From Halisarca cf. caerulea (lineage: Eukaryota > Porifera > Demospongiae > Chondrillida > Halisarcidae), in NCBI GenBank assembly GCA_963170055.1, contig CAUJGJ010000444.1, forward strand, positions 1,711,501 through 1,775,500: a stretch of 64,000 nucleotides of DNA. The letters are read 5' to 3'. The position numbers and the translations under genes are program-made. The notes below the pieces were generated by a model. It had not been told where the DNA came from and did no database searches. It saw nothing but the letters and a program-made list of their open reading frames with translations. Shown one piece after another: positions 40,002-52,471 of this stretch (positions within the stretch are counted from its first letter, which is position 1; each line of letters begins with the position of its first letter).

Positions 40002-43000
40002 GTATTTGATTTGTCATATCTTAGGAACTTTGCCAATTTTTCACTTTGCCTAATTTTAAAGTTATGTTTCTAACTTTATCTTTGCGATAAATATTATTTA
40101 AACTTTGTAACGTTTTAAACTTAACTTTCTTAGAAAGTTAAAATTAGTATTTGATTTGTCATATCATAGGAACTTTGCCAATTTTTCACTTTGCCTAATT
40201 TTAAAGTTATGTTTCTAACTTTATCTTTGCGATAAATATTATTTAAACTTTGTAACGTTTTAAACTTAACTTTCTTAGAAAGTTAAAATTAGTATTTGAT
40301 TTGTCATATCTTAGGAACTTTGCCAATTTTTCACTTTGCCTAATTTTAAAGTTATGTTTCTAACTTTATCTTTGCGATAAATATTATTTAAACTTTTTAA
40401 CGTTTTAAACTTAACTTTCTTAGAAAGTTAAAATTAGTAGTTCATTTGTCATATCATAGGAACTTTGCCAATTTTTCACTTTGCCTAATTTTAAAGTTAT
40501 GTTTCTAACTTTATCTTTGCGATAAATATTATTTAAACTTTGTAACGTTTTAAACTTAACTTTCTTAGAAAGTTAAAATTAGTATTTGATTTGTCATATC
40601 TTAGGAACTTTGCCAATTTTTCACTTTGCCTAATTTTAAAGTTATGTTTCTAACTTTATCTTTGCGATAAATATTATTTAAAGTTTGTAACGTTTTAAAC
40701 TTAACTTTCTTAGAAAGTTAAAATTAGTATTTGATTTGTCATATCTTAGAAACTTTGCCAATTTTTCACTTTGCCTAATTTTAAAGTTATGTTTCTAACT
40801 TTATCTTTGCGATAAATATTATTGAAACTTTGTAACGTTTTAAACTTAACTTTCTTAGAAAGTTAAAATTAGTATTTGATTTGTCATATCTTAGGAACTT
40901 TGCCAATTTTTCACTTTGCCTAATTTTAAAGTTATGTTTCTAACTTTATCTTTGCGATAAATATTATTGAAACTTTGTAACGTTTTAAACTTAACTTTCT
41001 TAGAAAGTTAAAATTAGTATTTGATTTGTCATATCTTAGGAACTTTGCCAATTTTTCACTTTGCCTAATTTTAAAGTTATGTTTCTAACTTTATCTTTGC
41101 GATAAATATTATTTAAACTTTGTAACGTTTTAAACTTAACTTTCTTAGAAAGTTAAAATTAGTATTTGATTTGTCATATCTTAGGAACTTTGCCAATTTT
41201 TCACTTTGCCTAATTTTAAAGTTATGTTTCTAACTTTATCTTTGCGATAAATATTATTTAAACTTTTTAACGTTTTAAACTTAACTTTCTTAGAAAGTTA
41301 AAATTAGTATTTGATTTGTCATATCTTAGAAACTTTGCCAATTTTTCACTTTGCCTAATTTTAAAGTTATGTTTCTAACTTTATCTTTGCGATAAATATT
41401 ATTTAAAGTTTGTAACGTTTTAAACTTAACTTTCTTAGAAAGTTAAAATTAGTATTTGATTTGTCATATCTTAGGAACTTTGCCAATTTTTCACTTTGCC
41501 TAATTTTAAAGTTATGTTTCTAACTTTATCTTTGCGATAAATATTATTTAAAGTTTGTAACGTTTTAAACTTAACTTTCTTAGAAAGTTAAAATTAGTAT
41601 TTGATTTGTCATATCTTAGAAACTTTGCCAATTTTTCACTTTGCCTAATTTTAAAGTTATGTTTCTAACTTTATCTTTGCGATAAATATTATTGAAACTT
41701 TGTAACGTTTTAAACTTAACTTTCTTAGAAAGTTAAAATTAGTATTTGATTTGTCATATCTTAGGAACTTTGCCAATTTTTCACTTTGCCTAATTTTAAA
41801 GTTATGTTTCTAACTTTATCTTTGCGATAAATATTATTGAAACTTTGTAACGTTTTAAACTTAACTTTCTTAGAAAGTTAAAATTAGTATTTGATTTGTC
41901 ATATCTTAGGAACTTTGCCAATTTTTCACTTTGCCTAATTTTAAAGTTATGTTTCTAACTTTATCTTTGCGATAAATATTATTGAAACTTTGTAACGTTT
42001 TAAACTTAACTTTCTTAGAAAGTTAAAATTAGTATTTGATTTGTCATATCTTAGGAACTTTGCCAATTTTTCACTTTGCCTAATTTTAAAGTTATGTTTC
42101 TAACTTTATCTTTGCGATAAATATTATTTAAACTTTTTAACGTTTTAAACTTAACTTTCTTAGAAAGTTAAAATTAGTATTTGATTTGTCATATCTTAGA
42201 AACTTTGCCAATTTTTCACTTTGCCTAATTTTAAAGTTATGTTTCTAACTTTATCTTTGCGATAAATATTATTTAAACTTTGTAACGTTTTAAACTTAAC
42301 TTTCTTAGAAAGTTAAAATTAGTATTTGATTTGTCATATCTTAGGAACTTTGCCAATTTTTCACTTTGCCTAATTTTAAAGTTATGTTTCTAACTTTATC
42401 TTTGCGATAAATATTATTTAAAGTTTGTAACGTTTTAAACTTAACTTTCTTAGAAAGTTAAAATTAGTATTTGATTTGTCATATCTTAGAAACTTTGCCA
42501 ATTTTTCACTTTGCCTAATTTTAAAGTTATGTTTCTAACTTTATCTTTGCGATAAATATTATTGAAACTTTGTAACGTTTTAAACTTAACTTTCTTAGAA
42601 AGTTAAAATTAGTATTTGATTTGTCATATCTTAGGAACTTTGCCAATTTTTCACTTTGCCTAATTTTAAAGTTATGTTTCTAACTTTATCTTTGCGATAA
42701 ATATTATTGAAACTTTGTAACGTTTTAAACTTAACTTTCTTAGAAAGTTAAAATTAGTATTTGATTTGTCATATCTTAGGAACTTTGCCAATTTTTCACT
42801 ATGCCTAATTTTAAAGTTATGTTTCTAACTTTATCTTTGCGATAAATATTATTTAAACTTTGTAACGTTTTAAACTTAACTTTCTTAGAAAGTTAAAATT
42901 AGTATTTGATTTGTCATATCTTAGGAACTTTGCCAATTTTTCACTTTGCCTAATTTTAAAGTTATGTTTCTAACTTTATCTTTGCGATAAATATTATTGA

Positions 43001-45076
43001 AACTTTGTAACGTTTTAAACTTAACTTTCTTAGAAAGTTAAAATTAGTATTTGATTTGTCATATCTTAGAAACTTTGCCAATTTTTCACTTTGCCTAATT
43101 TTAAAGTTATGTTTCTAACTTTATCTTTGCGATAAATATTATTTAAACTTTGTAACGTTTTAAACTTAACTTTCTTAGAAAGTTAAAATTAGTATTTGAT
43201 TTGTCATATCTTAGGAACTTTGCCAATTTTTCACTTTGCCTAATTTTAAAGTTATGTTTCTAACTTTATCTTTGCGATAAATATTATTGAAACTTTGTAA
43301 CGTTTTAAACTTAACTTTCTTAGAAAGTTAAAATTAGTATTTGATTTGTCATATCTTAGGAACTTTGCCAATTTTTCACTTTGCCTAATTTTAAAGTTAT
43401 GTTTCTAACTTTATCTTTGCGATAAATATTATTGAAACTTTGTAACGTTTTAAACTTAACTTTCTTAGAAAGTTAAAATTAGTATTTGATTTGTCATATC
43501 TTAGGAACTTTGCCAATTTTTCACTTTGCCTAATTTTAAAGTTATGTTTCTAACTTTATCTTTGCGATAAATATTATTTAAACTTTTTAACGTTTTAAAC
43601 TTAACTTTCTTAGAAAGTTAAAATTAGTATTTGATTTGTCATATCTTAGAAACTTTGCCAATTTTTCACTTTGCCTAATTTTAAAGTTATGTTTCTAACT
43701 TTATCTTTGCGATAAATATTATTGAAACTTTGTAACGTTTTAAACTTAACTTTCTTAGAAAGTTAAAATTAGTATTTGATTTGTCATATCTTAGGAACTT
43801 TGCCAATTTTTCACTTTGCCTAATTTTAAAGTTATGTTTCTAACTTTATCTTTGCGATAAATATTATTGAAACTTTGTAACGTTTTAAACTTAACTTTCT
43901 TAGAAAGTTAAAATTAGTATTTGATTTGTCATATCTTAGGAACTTTGCCAATTTTTCACTTTGCCTAATTTTAAAGTTATGTTTCTAACTTTATCTTTGC
44001 GATAAATATTATTGAAACTTTGTAACGTTTTAAACTTAACTTTCTTAGAAAGTTAAAATTAGTATTTGATTTGTCATATCTTAGGAACTTTGCCAATTTT
44101 TCACTTTGCCTAATTTTAAAGTTATGTTTCTAACTTTATCTTTGCGATAAATATTATTTAAACTTTTTAACGTTTTAAACTTAACTTTCTTAGAAAGTTA
44201 AAATTAGTATTTGATTTGTCATATCTTAGAAACTTTGCCAATTTTTCACTTTGCCTAATTTTAAAGTTATGTTTCTAACTTTATCTTTGCGATAAATATT
44301 ATTTAAACTTTGTAACGTTTTAAACTTAACTTTCTTAGAAAGTTAAAATTAGTATTTGATTTGTCATATCTTAGGAACTTTGCCAATTTTTCACTTTGCC
44401 TAATTTTAAAGTTATGTTTCTAACTTTATCTTTGCGATAAATATTATTTAAAGTTTGTAACGTTTTAAACTTAACTTTCTTAGAAAGTTAAAATTAGTAT
44501 TTGATTTGTCATATCTTAGAAACTTTGCCAATTTTTCACTTTGCCTAATTTTAAAGTTATGTTTCTAACTTTATCTTTGCGATAAATATTATTGAAACTT
44601 TGTAACGTTTTAAACTTAACTTTCTTAGAAAGTTAAAATTAGTATTTGATTTGTCATATCTTAGGAACTTTGCCAATTTTTCACTTTGCCTAATTTTAAA
44701 GTTATGTTTCTAACTTTATCTTTGCGATAAATATTATTGAAACTTTGTAACGTTTTAAACTTAACTTTCTTAGAAAGTTAAAATTAGTATTTGATTTGTC
44801 ATATCTTAGGAACTTTGCCAATTTTTCACTATGCCTAATTTTAAAGTTATGTTTCTAACTTTATCTTTGCGATAAATATTATTTAAACTTTGTAACGTTT
44901 TAAACTTAACTTTCTTAGAAAGTTAAAATTAGTATTTGATTTGTCATATCTTAGGAACTTTGCCAATTTTTCACTTTGCCTAATTTTAAAGTTATGTTTC
45001 TAACTTTATCTTTGCGATAAATATTATTGAAACTTTGTAACGTTTTAAACTTAACTTTCTTAGAAAGTTAAAATTA
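40002..45076 (+). repeat. 35-monomer HOR block, copy 2 (5075 bp)
   Basis: Second tandem copy: A20 at 40147, G5/C7/A20 at 40437, T45A at 42757 and 44787. I compared the marker state of all 35 positions with copy 1 and found none different. The next monomer (45077) has A24 where 40002 has G24, so a third copy does not start with the same monomer. Confidence 0.9.
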
Positions 45077-46236
45077 GTATTTGATTTGTCATATCTTAGA
45101 AACTTTGCCAATTTTTCACTTTGCCTAATTTTAAAGTTATGTTTCTAACTTTATCTTTGCGATAAATATTATTTAAACTTTGTAACGTTTTAAACTTAAC
45201 TTTCTTAGAAAGTTAAAATTAGTATTTGATTTGTCATATCTTAGGAACTTTGCCAATTTTTCACTTTGCCTAATTTTAAAGTTATGTTTCTAACTTTATC
45301 TTTGCGATAAATATTATTGAAACTTTGTAACGTTTTAAACTTAACTTTCTTAGAAAGTTAAAATTAGTATTTGATTTGTCATATCTTAGGAACTTTGCCA
45401 ATTTTTCACTTTGCCTAATTTTAAAGTTATGTTTCTAACTTTATCTTTGCGATAAATATTATTGAAACTTTGTAACGTTTTAAACTTAACTTTCTTAGAA
45501 AGTTAAAATTAGTATTTGATTTGTCATATCTTAGGAACTTTGCCAATTTTTCACTTTGCCTAATTTTAAAGTTATGTTTCTAACTTTATCTTTGCGATAA
45601 ATATTATTTAAACTTTTTAACGTTTTAAACTTAACTTTCTTAGAAAGTTAAAATTAGTATTTGATTTGTCATATCTTAGAAACTTTGCCAATTTTTCACT
45701 TTGCCTAATTTTAAAGTTATGTTTCTAACTTTATCTTTGCGATAAATATTATTTAAACTTTGTAACGTTTTAAACTTAACTTTCTTAGAAAGTTAAAATT
45801 AGTATTTGATTTGTCATATCTTAGGAACTTTGCCAATTTTTCACTTTGCCTAATTTTAAAGTTATGTTTCTAACTTTATCTTTGCGATAAATATTATTTA
45901 AAGTTTGTAACGTTTTAAACTTAACTTTCTTAGAAAGTTAAAATTAGTATTTGATTTGTCATATCTTAGAAACTTTGCCAATTTTTCACTTTGCCTAATT
46001 TTAAAGTTATGTTTCTAACTTTATCTTTGCGATAAATATTATTGAAACTTTGTAACGTTTTAAACTTAACTTTCTTAGAAAGTTAAAATTAGTATTTGAT
46101 TTGTCATATCTTAGAAACTTTGCCAATTTTTCACTTTGCCTAATTTTAAAGTTATGTTTCTAACTTTATCTTTGCGATAAATATTATTTAAAGTTTGTAA
46201 CGTTTTAAACTTAACTTACTTAGAAAGTTAAAATTA
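45077..46236 (+). repeat. Eight transition monomers to the A135T HOR domain
   Basis: Monomers at 45077-46091 follow the same order as the tail of the 35-monomer block (A24; G98; G98; T106; A24; G102; A24/G98). The last one (46092) has A24/G102/A127, the first A127 monomer since 34348, and immediately precedes the A135T monomer at 46237. Confidence 0.78.
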
Positions 46237-48121
46237 GTATTTGATTTGTCATATCTTAGGAACTTTGCCAATTTTTCACTTTGCCTAATTTTAAAGTTAT
46301 GTTTCTAACTTTATCTTTGCGATAAATATTATTTAAAGTTTGTAACGTTTTAAACTTAACTTTCTTAGAATGTTAAAATTAGTATTTGATTTGTCATATC
46401 TTAGAAACTTTGCCAATTTTTCACTTTGCCTAATTTTAAAGTTATGTTTCTAACTTTATCTTTGCGATAAATATTATTTAAACTTTGTAACGTTTTAAAC
46501 TTAACTTTCTTAGAAAGTTAAAATTAGTATTTGATTTGTCATATCTTAGGAACTTTGCCAATTTTTCACTTTGCCTAATTTTAAAGTTATGTTTCTAACT
46601 TTATCTTTGCGATAAATATTATTTAAACTTTGTAACATTTTAAACTTAACTTTCTTAGAAAGTTAAAATTAGTAGTTCATTTGTCATATCTTAGAAACTT
46701 TGCCAATTTTTCACTTTGCCTAATTTTAAAGTTATGTTTCTAACTTTATCTTTGCGATAAATATTATTGAAACTTTGTAACGTTTTAAACTTAACTTTCT
46801 TAGAAAGTTAAAATTAGTATTTGATTTGTCATATCATAGGAACTTTGCCAATTTTTCACTTTGCCTAATTTTAAAGTTATGTTTCTAACTTTATCTTTGC
46901 GATAAATATTATTTAAAGTTTGTAACGTTTTAAACTTAACTTTCTTAGAAAGTTAAAATTAGTATTTGATTTGTCATATCTTAGGAACTTTGCCAATTTT
47001 TCACTTTGCCTAATTTTAAAGTTATGTTTCTAACTTTATCTTTGCGATAAATATTATTTAAACTTTTTAACGTTTTAAACTTAACTTTCTTAGAAAGTTA
47101 AAATTAGTATTTGATTTGTCATATCTTAGAAACTTTGCCAATTTTTCACTTTGCCTAATTTTAAAGTTATGTTTCTAACTTTATCTTTGCGATAAATATT
47201 ATTTAAAGTTTGTAACGTTTTAAACTTAACTTACTTAGAAAGTTAAAATTAGTAGTTCATTTGTCATATCATAGGAACTTTGCCAATTTTTCACTTTGCC
47301 TAATTTTAAAGTTATGTTTCTAACTTTATCTTTGCGATAAATATTATTTAAACTTTGTAACGTTTTAAACTTAACTTTCTTAGAAAGTTAAAATTAGTAT
47401 TTGATTTGTCATATCTTAGAAACTTTGCCAATTTTTCACTTTGCCTAATTTTAAAGTTATGTTTCTAACTTTATCTTTGCGATAAATATTATTTAAACTT
47501 TTTAACGTTTTAAACTTAACTTTCTTAGAAAGTTAAAATTAGTATTTGATTTGTCATATCTTAGAAACTTTGCCAATTTTTCACTTTGCCTAATTTTAAA
47601 GTTATGTTTCTAACTTTATCTTTGCGATAAATATTATTGAAACTTTGTAACGTTTTAAACTTAACTTTCTTAGAAAGTTAAAATTAGTATTTGATTTGTC
47701 ATATCTTAGGAACTTTGCCAATTTTTCACTTTGCCTAATTTTAAAGTTATGTTTCTAACTTTATCTTTGCGATAAATATTATTTAAAGTTTGTAACGTTT
47801 TAAACTTAACTTTCTTAGAAAGTTAAAATTAGTATTTGATTTGTCATATCTTAGGAACTTTGCCAATTTTTCACTTTGCCTAATTTTAAAGTTATGTTTC
47901 TAACTTTATCTTTGCGATAAATATTATTTAAACTTTTTAACGTTTTAAACTTAACTTTCTTAGAAAGTTAAAATTAGTATTTGATTTGTCATATCTTAGA
48001 AACTTTGCCAATTTTTCACTTTGCCTAATTTTAAAGTTATGTTTCTAACTTTATCTTTGCGATAAATATTATTTAAAGTTTGTAACGTTTTAAACTTAAC
48101 TTACTTAGAAAGTTAAAATTA
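46237..48121 (+). repeat. A135T-headed HOR, 13 monomers (1885 bp)
   Basis: Order: G102 with T135; A24; G111A; G5/C7/A24/G98; A20/G102; T106; A24/G102/A127; G5/C7/A20; A24/T106; A24/G98; G102; T106; A24/G102/A127. The next unit begins with the same T135 monomer at 48122. All members are 145 bp. Confidence 0.87.
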
Positions 48122-51100
48122 GTATTTGATTTGTCATATCTTAGGAACTTTGCCAATTTTTCACTTTGCCTAATTTTAAAGTTATGTTTCTAACTTTATC
48201 TTTGCGATAAATATTATTTAAAGTTTGTAACGTTTTAAACTTAACTTTCTTAGAATGTTAAAATTAGTATTTGATTTGTCATATCTTAGAAACTTTGCCA
48301 ATTTTTCACTTTGCCTAATTTTAAAGTTATGTTTCTAACTTTATCTTTGCGATAAATATTATTTAAACTTTGTAACGTTTTAAACTTAACTTTCTTAGAA
48401 AGTTAAAATTAGTATTTGATTTGTCATATCTTAGGAACTTTGCCAATTTTTCACTTTGCCTAATTTTAAAGTTATGTTTCTAACTTTATCTTTGCGATAA
48501 ATATTATTTAAACTTTGTAACATTTTAAACTTAACTTTCTTAGAAAGTTAAAATTAGTAGTTCATTTGTCATATCTTAGAAACTTTGCCAATTTTTCACT
48601 TTGCCTAATTTTAAAGTTATGTTTCTAACTTTATCTTTGCGATAAATATTATTGAAACTTTGTAACGTTTTAAACTTAACTTTCTTAGAAAGTTAAAATT
48701 AGTATTTGATTTGTCATATCATAGGAACTTTGCCAATTTTTCACTTTGCCTAATTTTAAAGTTATGTTTCTAACTTTATCTTTGCGATAAATATTATTTA
48801 AACTTTGTAACGTTTTAAACTTAACTTTCTTAGAAAGTTAAAATTAGTATTTGATTTGTCATATCTTAGGAACTTTGCCAATTTTTCACTTTGCCTAATT
48901 TTAAAGTTATGTTTCTAACTTTATCTTTGCGATAAATATTATTTAAACTTTTTAACGTTTTAAACTTAACTTTCTTAGAAAGTTAAAATTAGTATTTGAT
49001 TTGTCATATCTTAGAAACTTTGCCAATTTTTCACTTTGCCTAATTTTAAAGTTATGTTTCTAACTTTATCTTTGCGATAAATATTATTTAAAGTTTGTAA
49101 CGTTTTAAACTTAACTTACTTAGAAAGTTAAAATTAGTAGTTCATTTGTCATATCATAGGAACTTTGCCAATTTTTCACTTTGCCTAATTTTAAAGTTAT
49201 GTTTCTAACTTTATCTTTGCGATAAATATTATTTAAACTTTGTAACGTTTTAAACTTAACTTTCTTAGAAAGTTAAAATTAGTATTTGATTTGTCATATC
49301 TTAGGAACTTTGCCAATTTTTCACTTTGCCTAATTTTAAAGTTATGTTTCTAACTTTATCTTTGCGATAAATATTATTGAAACTTTGTAACGTTTTATAC
49401 TTAACTTTCTTAGAAAGTTAAAATTAGTATTTGATTTGTCATATCTTAGGAACTTTGCCAATTTTTCACTTTGCCTAATTTTAAAGTTATGTTTCTAACT
49501 TTATCTTTGCGATAAATATTATTTAAACTTTTTAACGTTTTAAACTTAACTTTCTTAGAAAGTTAAAAGTAGTAGTTCATTTGTCATATCTTAGGAACTT
49601 TGCCAATTTTTCACTTTGCCTAATTTTAAAGTTATGTTTCTAACTTTATCTTTGCGATAAATATTATTTAAACTTTGTAACATTTTAAACTTAACTTTCT
49701 TAGAAAGTTAAAATTAGTAGTTCATTTGTCATATCTTAGAAACTTTGCCAATTTTTCACTTTGCCTAATTTTAAAGTTATGTTTCTAACTTTATCTTTGC
49801 GATAAATATTATTGAAACTTTGTAACGTTTTAAACTTAACTTTCTTAGAAAGTTAAAATTAGTATTTGATTTGTCATATCATAGGAACTTTGCCAATTTT
49901 TCACTTTGCCTAATTTTAAAGTTATGTTTCTAACTTTATCTTTGCGATAAATATTATTTAAACTTTGTAACGTTTTAAACTTAACTTTCTTAGAAAGTTA
50001 AAATTAGTATTTGATTTGTCATATCTTAGAAACTTTGCCAATTTTTCACTTTGCCTAATTTTAAAGTTATGTTTCTAACTTTATCTTTGCGATAAATATT
50101 ATTTAAAGTTTGTAACGTTTTAAACTTAACTTACTTAGAAAGTTAAAATTAGTAGTTCATTTGTCATATCATAGGAACTTTGCCAATTTTTCACTTTGCC
50201 TAATTTTAAAGTTATGTTTCTAACTTTATCTTTGCGATAAATATTATTTAAACTTTGTAACGTTTTAAACTTAACTTTCTTAGAAAGTTAAAATTAGTAT
50301 TTGATTTGTCATATCTTAGGAACTTTGCCAATTTTTCACTTTGCCTAATTTTAAAGTTATGTTTCTAACTTTATCTTTGCGATAAATATTATTGAAACTT
50401 TGTAACGTTTTAAACTTAACTTTCTTAGAAAGTTAAAATTAGTATTTGATTTGTCATATCTTAGGAACTTTGCCAATTTTTCACTTTGCCTAATTTTAAC
50501 GTTATGTTTCTAACTTTATCTTTGCGATAAATATTATTTAAACTTTTTAACGTTTTAAACTTAACTTTCTTAGAAAGTTAAAAGTAGTAGTTCATTTGTC
50601 ATATCTTAGGAACTTTGCCAATTTTTCACTTTGCCTAATTTTAAAGTTATGTTTCTAACTTTATCTTTGCGATAAATATTATTTAAACTTTGTAACATTT
50701 TAAACTTAACTTTCTTAGAAAGTTAAAATTAGTAGTTCATTTGTCATATCTTAGAAACTTTGCCAATTTTTCACTTTGCCTAATTTTAAAGTTATGTTTC
50801 TAACTTTATCTTTGCGATAAATATTATTGAAACTTTGTAACGTTTTAAACTTAACTTTCTTAGAAAGTTAAAATTAGTATTTGATTTGTCATATCTTAGG
50901 AACTTTGCCAATTTTTCACTTTGCCTAATTTTAAAGTTATGTTTCTAACTTTTTCTTTGCGATAAATATTATTTAAACTTTTTAACGTTTTAAACTTAAC
51001 TTTCTTAGAAAGTTAAAATTAGTATTTGATTTGTCATATCTTAGAAACTTTGCCAATTTTTCACTTTGCCTAATTTTAAAGTTATGTTTCTAACTTTATC

Positions 51101-51311
51101 TTTGCGATAAATATTATTGAAACTTTGTAACAATTTAAACTTAACTTTCTTAGAAAGTTAAAATTAGTATTTGATTTGTCATATCATAGGAACTTTGCCA
51201 ATTTTTCACTTTGCCTAATTTTAAAGTTATGTTTCTAACTTTATCTTTGCGATAAATATTATTTAAAGTTTGTAACGTTTTAAACTTAACTTACTTAGAA
51301 AGTTAAAATTA
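48122..51311 (+). repeat. A135T-headed HOR, 22-monomer variant of the 24-mer
   Basis: Its markers follow those of the 24-monomer HOR at 56387 in order, including the TATACTTAAC monomer (49282), two T143G monomers (49427, 50442) and the T77 monomer (50877). Two monomers are missing: the A20 copy before the T77 monomer, and one lost by fusion at 51022. Private changes are TTTTAACG near 50498 and ACAATTT near 51131. Confidence 0.87.
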
Positions 51312-52471
51312 GTAGTTCATTTGTCATATCATAGGAACTTTGCCAATTTTTCACTTTGCCTAATTTTAAAGTTATGTTTCTAACTTTATCTTTGCGATAA
51401 ATATTATTTAAACTTTGTAACGTTTTAAACTTAACTTTCTTAGAAAGTTAAAATTAGTATTTGATTTGTCATATCTTAGGAACTTTGCCAATTTTTCACT
51501 TTGCCTAATTTTAAAGTTATGTTTCTAACTTTATCTTTGCGATAAATATTATTTAAAGTTTGTAACGTTTTAAACTTAACTTTCTTAGAAAGTTAAAATT
51601 AGTATTTGATTTGTCATATCTTAGAAACTTTGCCAATTTTTCACTTTGCCTAATTTTAAAGTTATGTTTCTAACTTTATCTTTGCGATAAATATTATTTA
51701 AACTTTGTAACGTTTTAAACTTAACTTTCTTAGAAAGTTAAAATTAGTATTTGATTTGTCATATCTTAGAAACTTTGCCAATTTTTCACTTTGCCTAATT
51801 TTAAAGTTATGTTTCTAACTTTATCTTTGCGATAAATATTATTTAAAGTTTGTAACGTTTTAAACTTAACTTACTTAGAAAGTTAAAATTAGTAGTTCAT
51901 TTGTCATATCATAGGAACTTTGCCAATTTTTCACTTTGCCTAATTTTAAAGTTATGTTTCTAACTTTATCTTTGCGATAAATATTATTTAAACTTTGTAA
52001 CGTTTTAAACTTAACTTTCTTAGAAAGTTAAAATTAGTATTTGATTTGTCATATCTTAGGAACTTTGCCAATTTTTCACTTTGCCTAATTTTAAAGTTAT
52101 GTTTCTAACTTTATCTTTGCGATAAATATTATTGAAACTTTGTAACGTTTTAAACTTAACTTTCTTAGAAAGTTAAAATTAGTATTTGATTTGTCATATC
52201 TTAGGAACTTTGCCAATTTTTCACTTTGCCTAATTTTAAAGTTATGTTTCTAACTTTATCTTTGCGATAAATATTATTTAAACTTTTTAACGTTTTAAAC
52301 TTAACTTTCTTAGAAAGTTAAAATTAGTATTTGATTTGTCATATCTTAGAAACTTTGCCAATTTTTCACTTTGCCTAATTTTAAAGTTATGTTTCTAACT
52401 TTATCTTTGCGATAAATATTATTTAAAGTTTGTAACGTTTTAAACTTAACTTACTTAGAAAGTTAAAATTA
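51312..52471 (+). repeat. Eight-monomer linker in the A135T domain
   Basis: Order: G5/C7/A20; G102; A24; A24/G102/A127; G5/C7/A20; G98; T106; A24/G102/A127. The A127 monomer again directly precedes an A135T monomer (52472). No separate HOR period was found. Confidence 0.75.
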
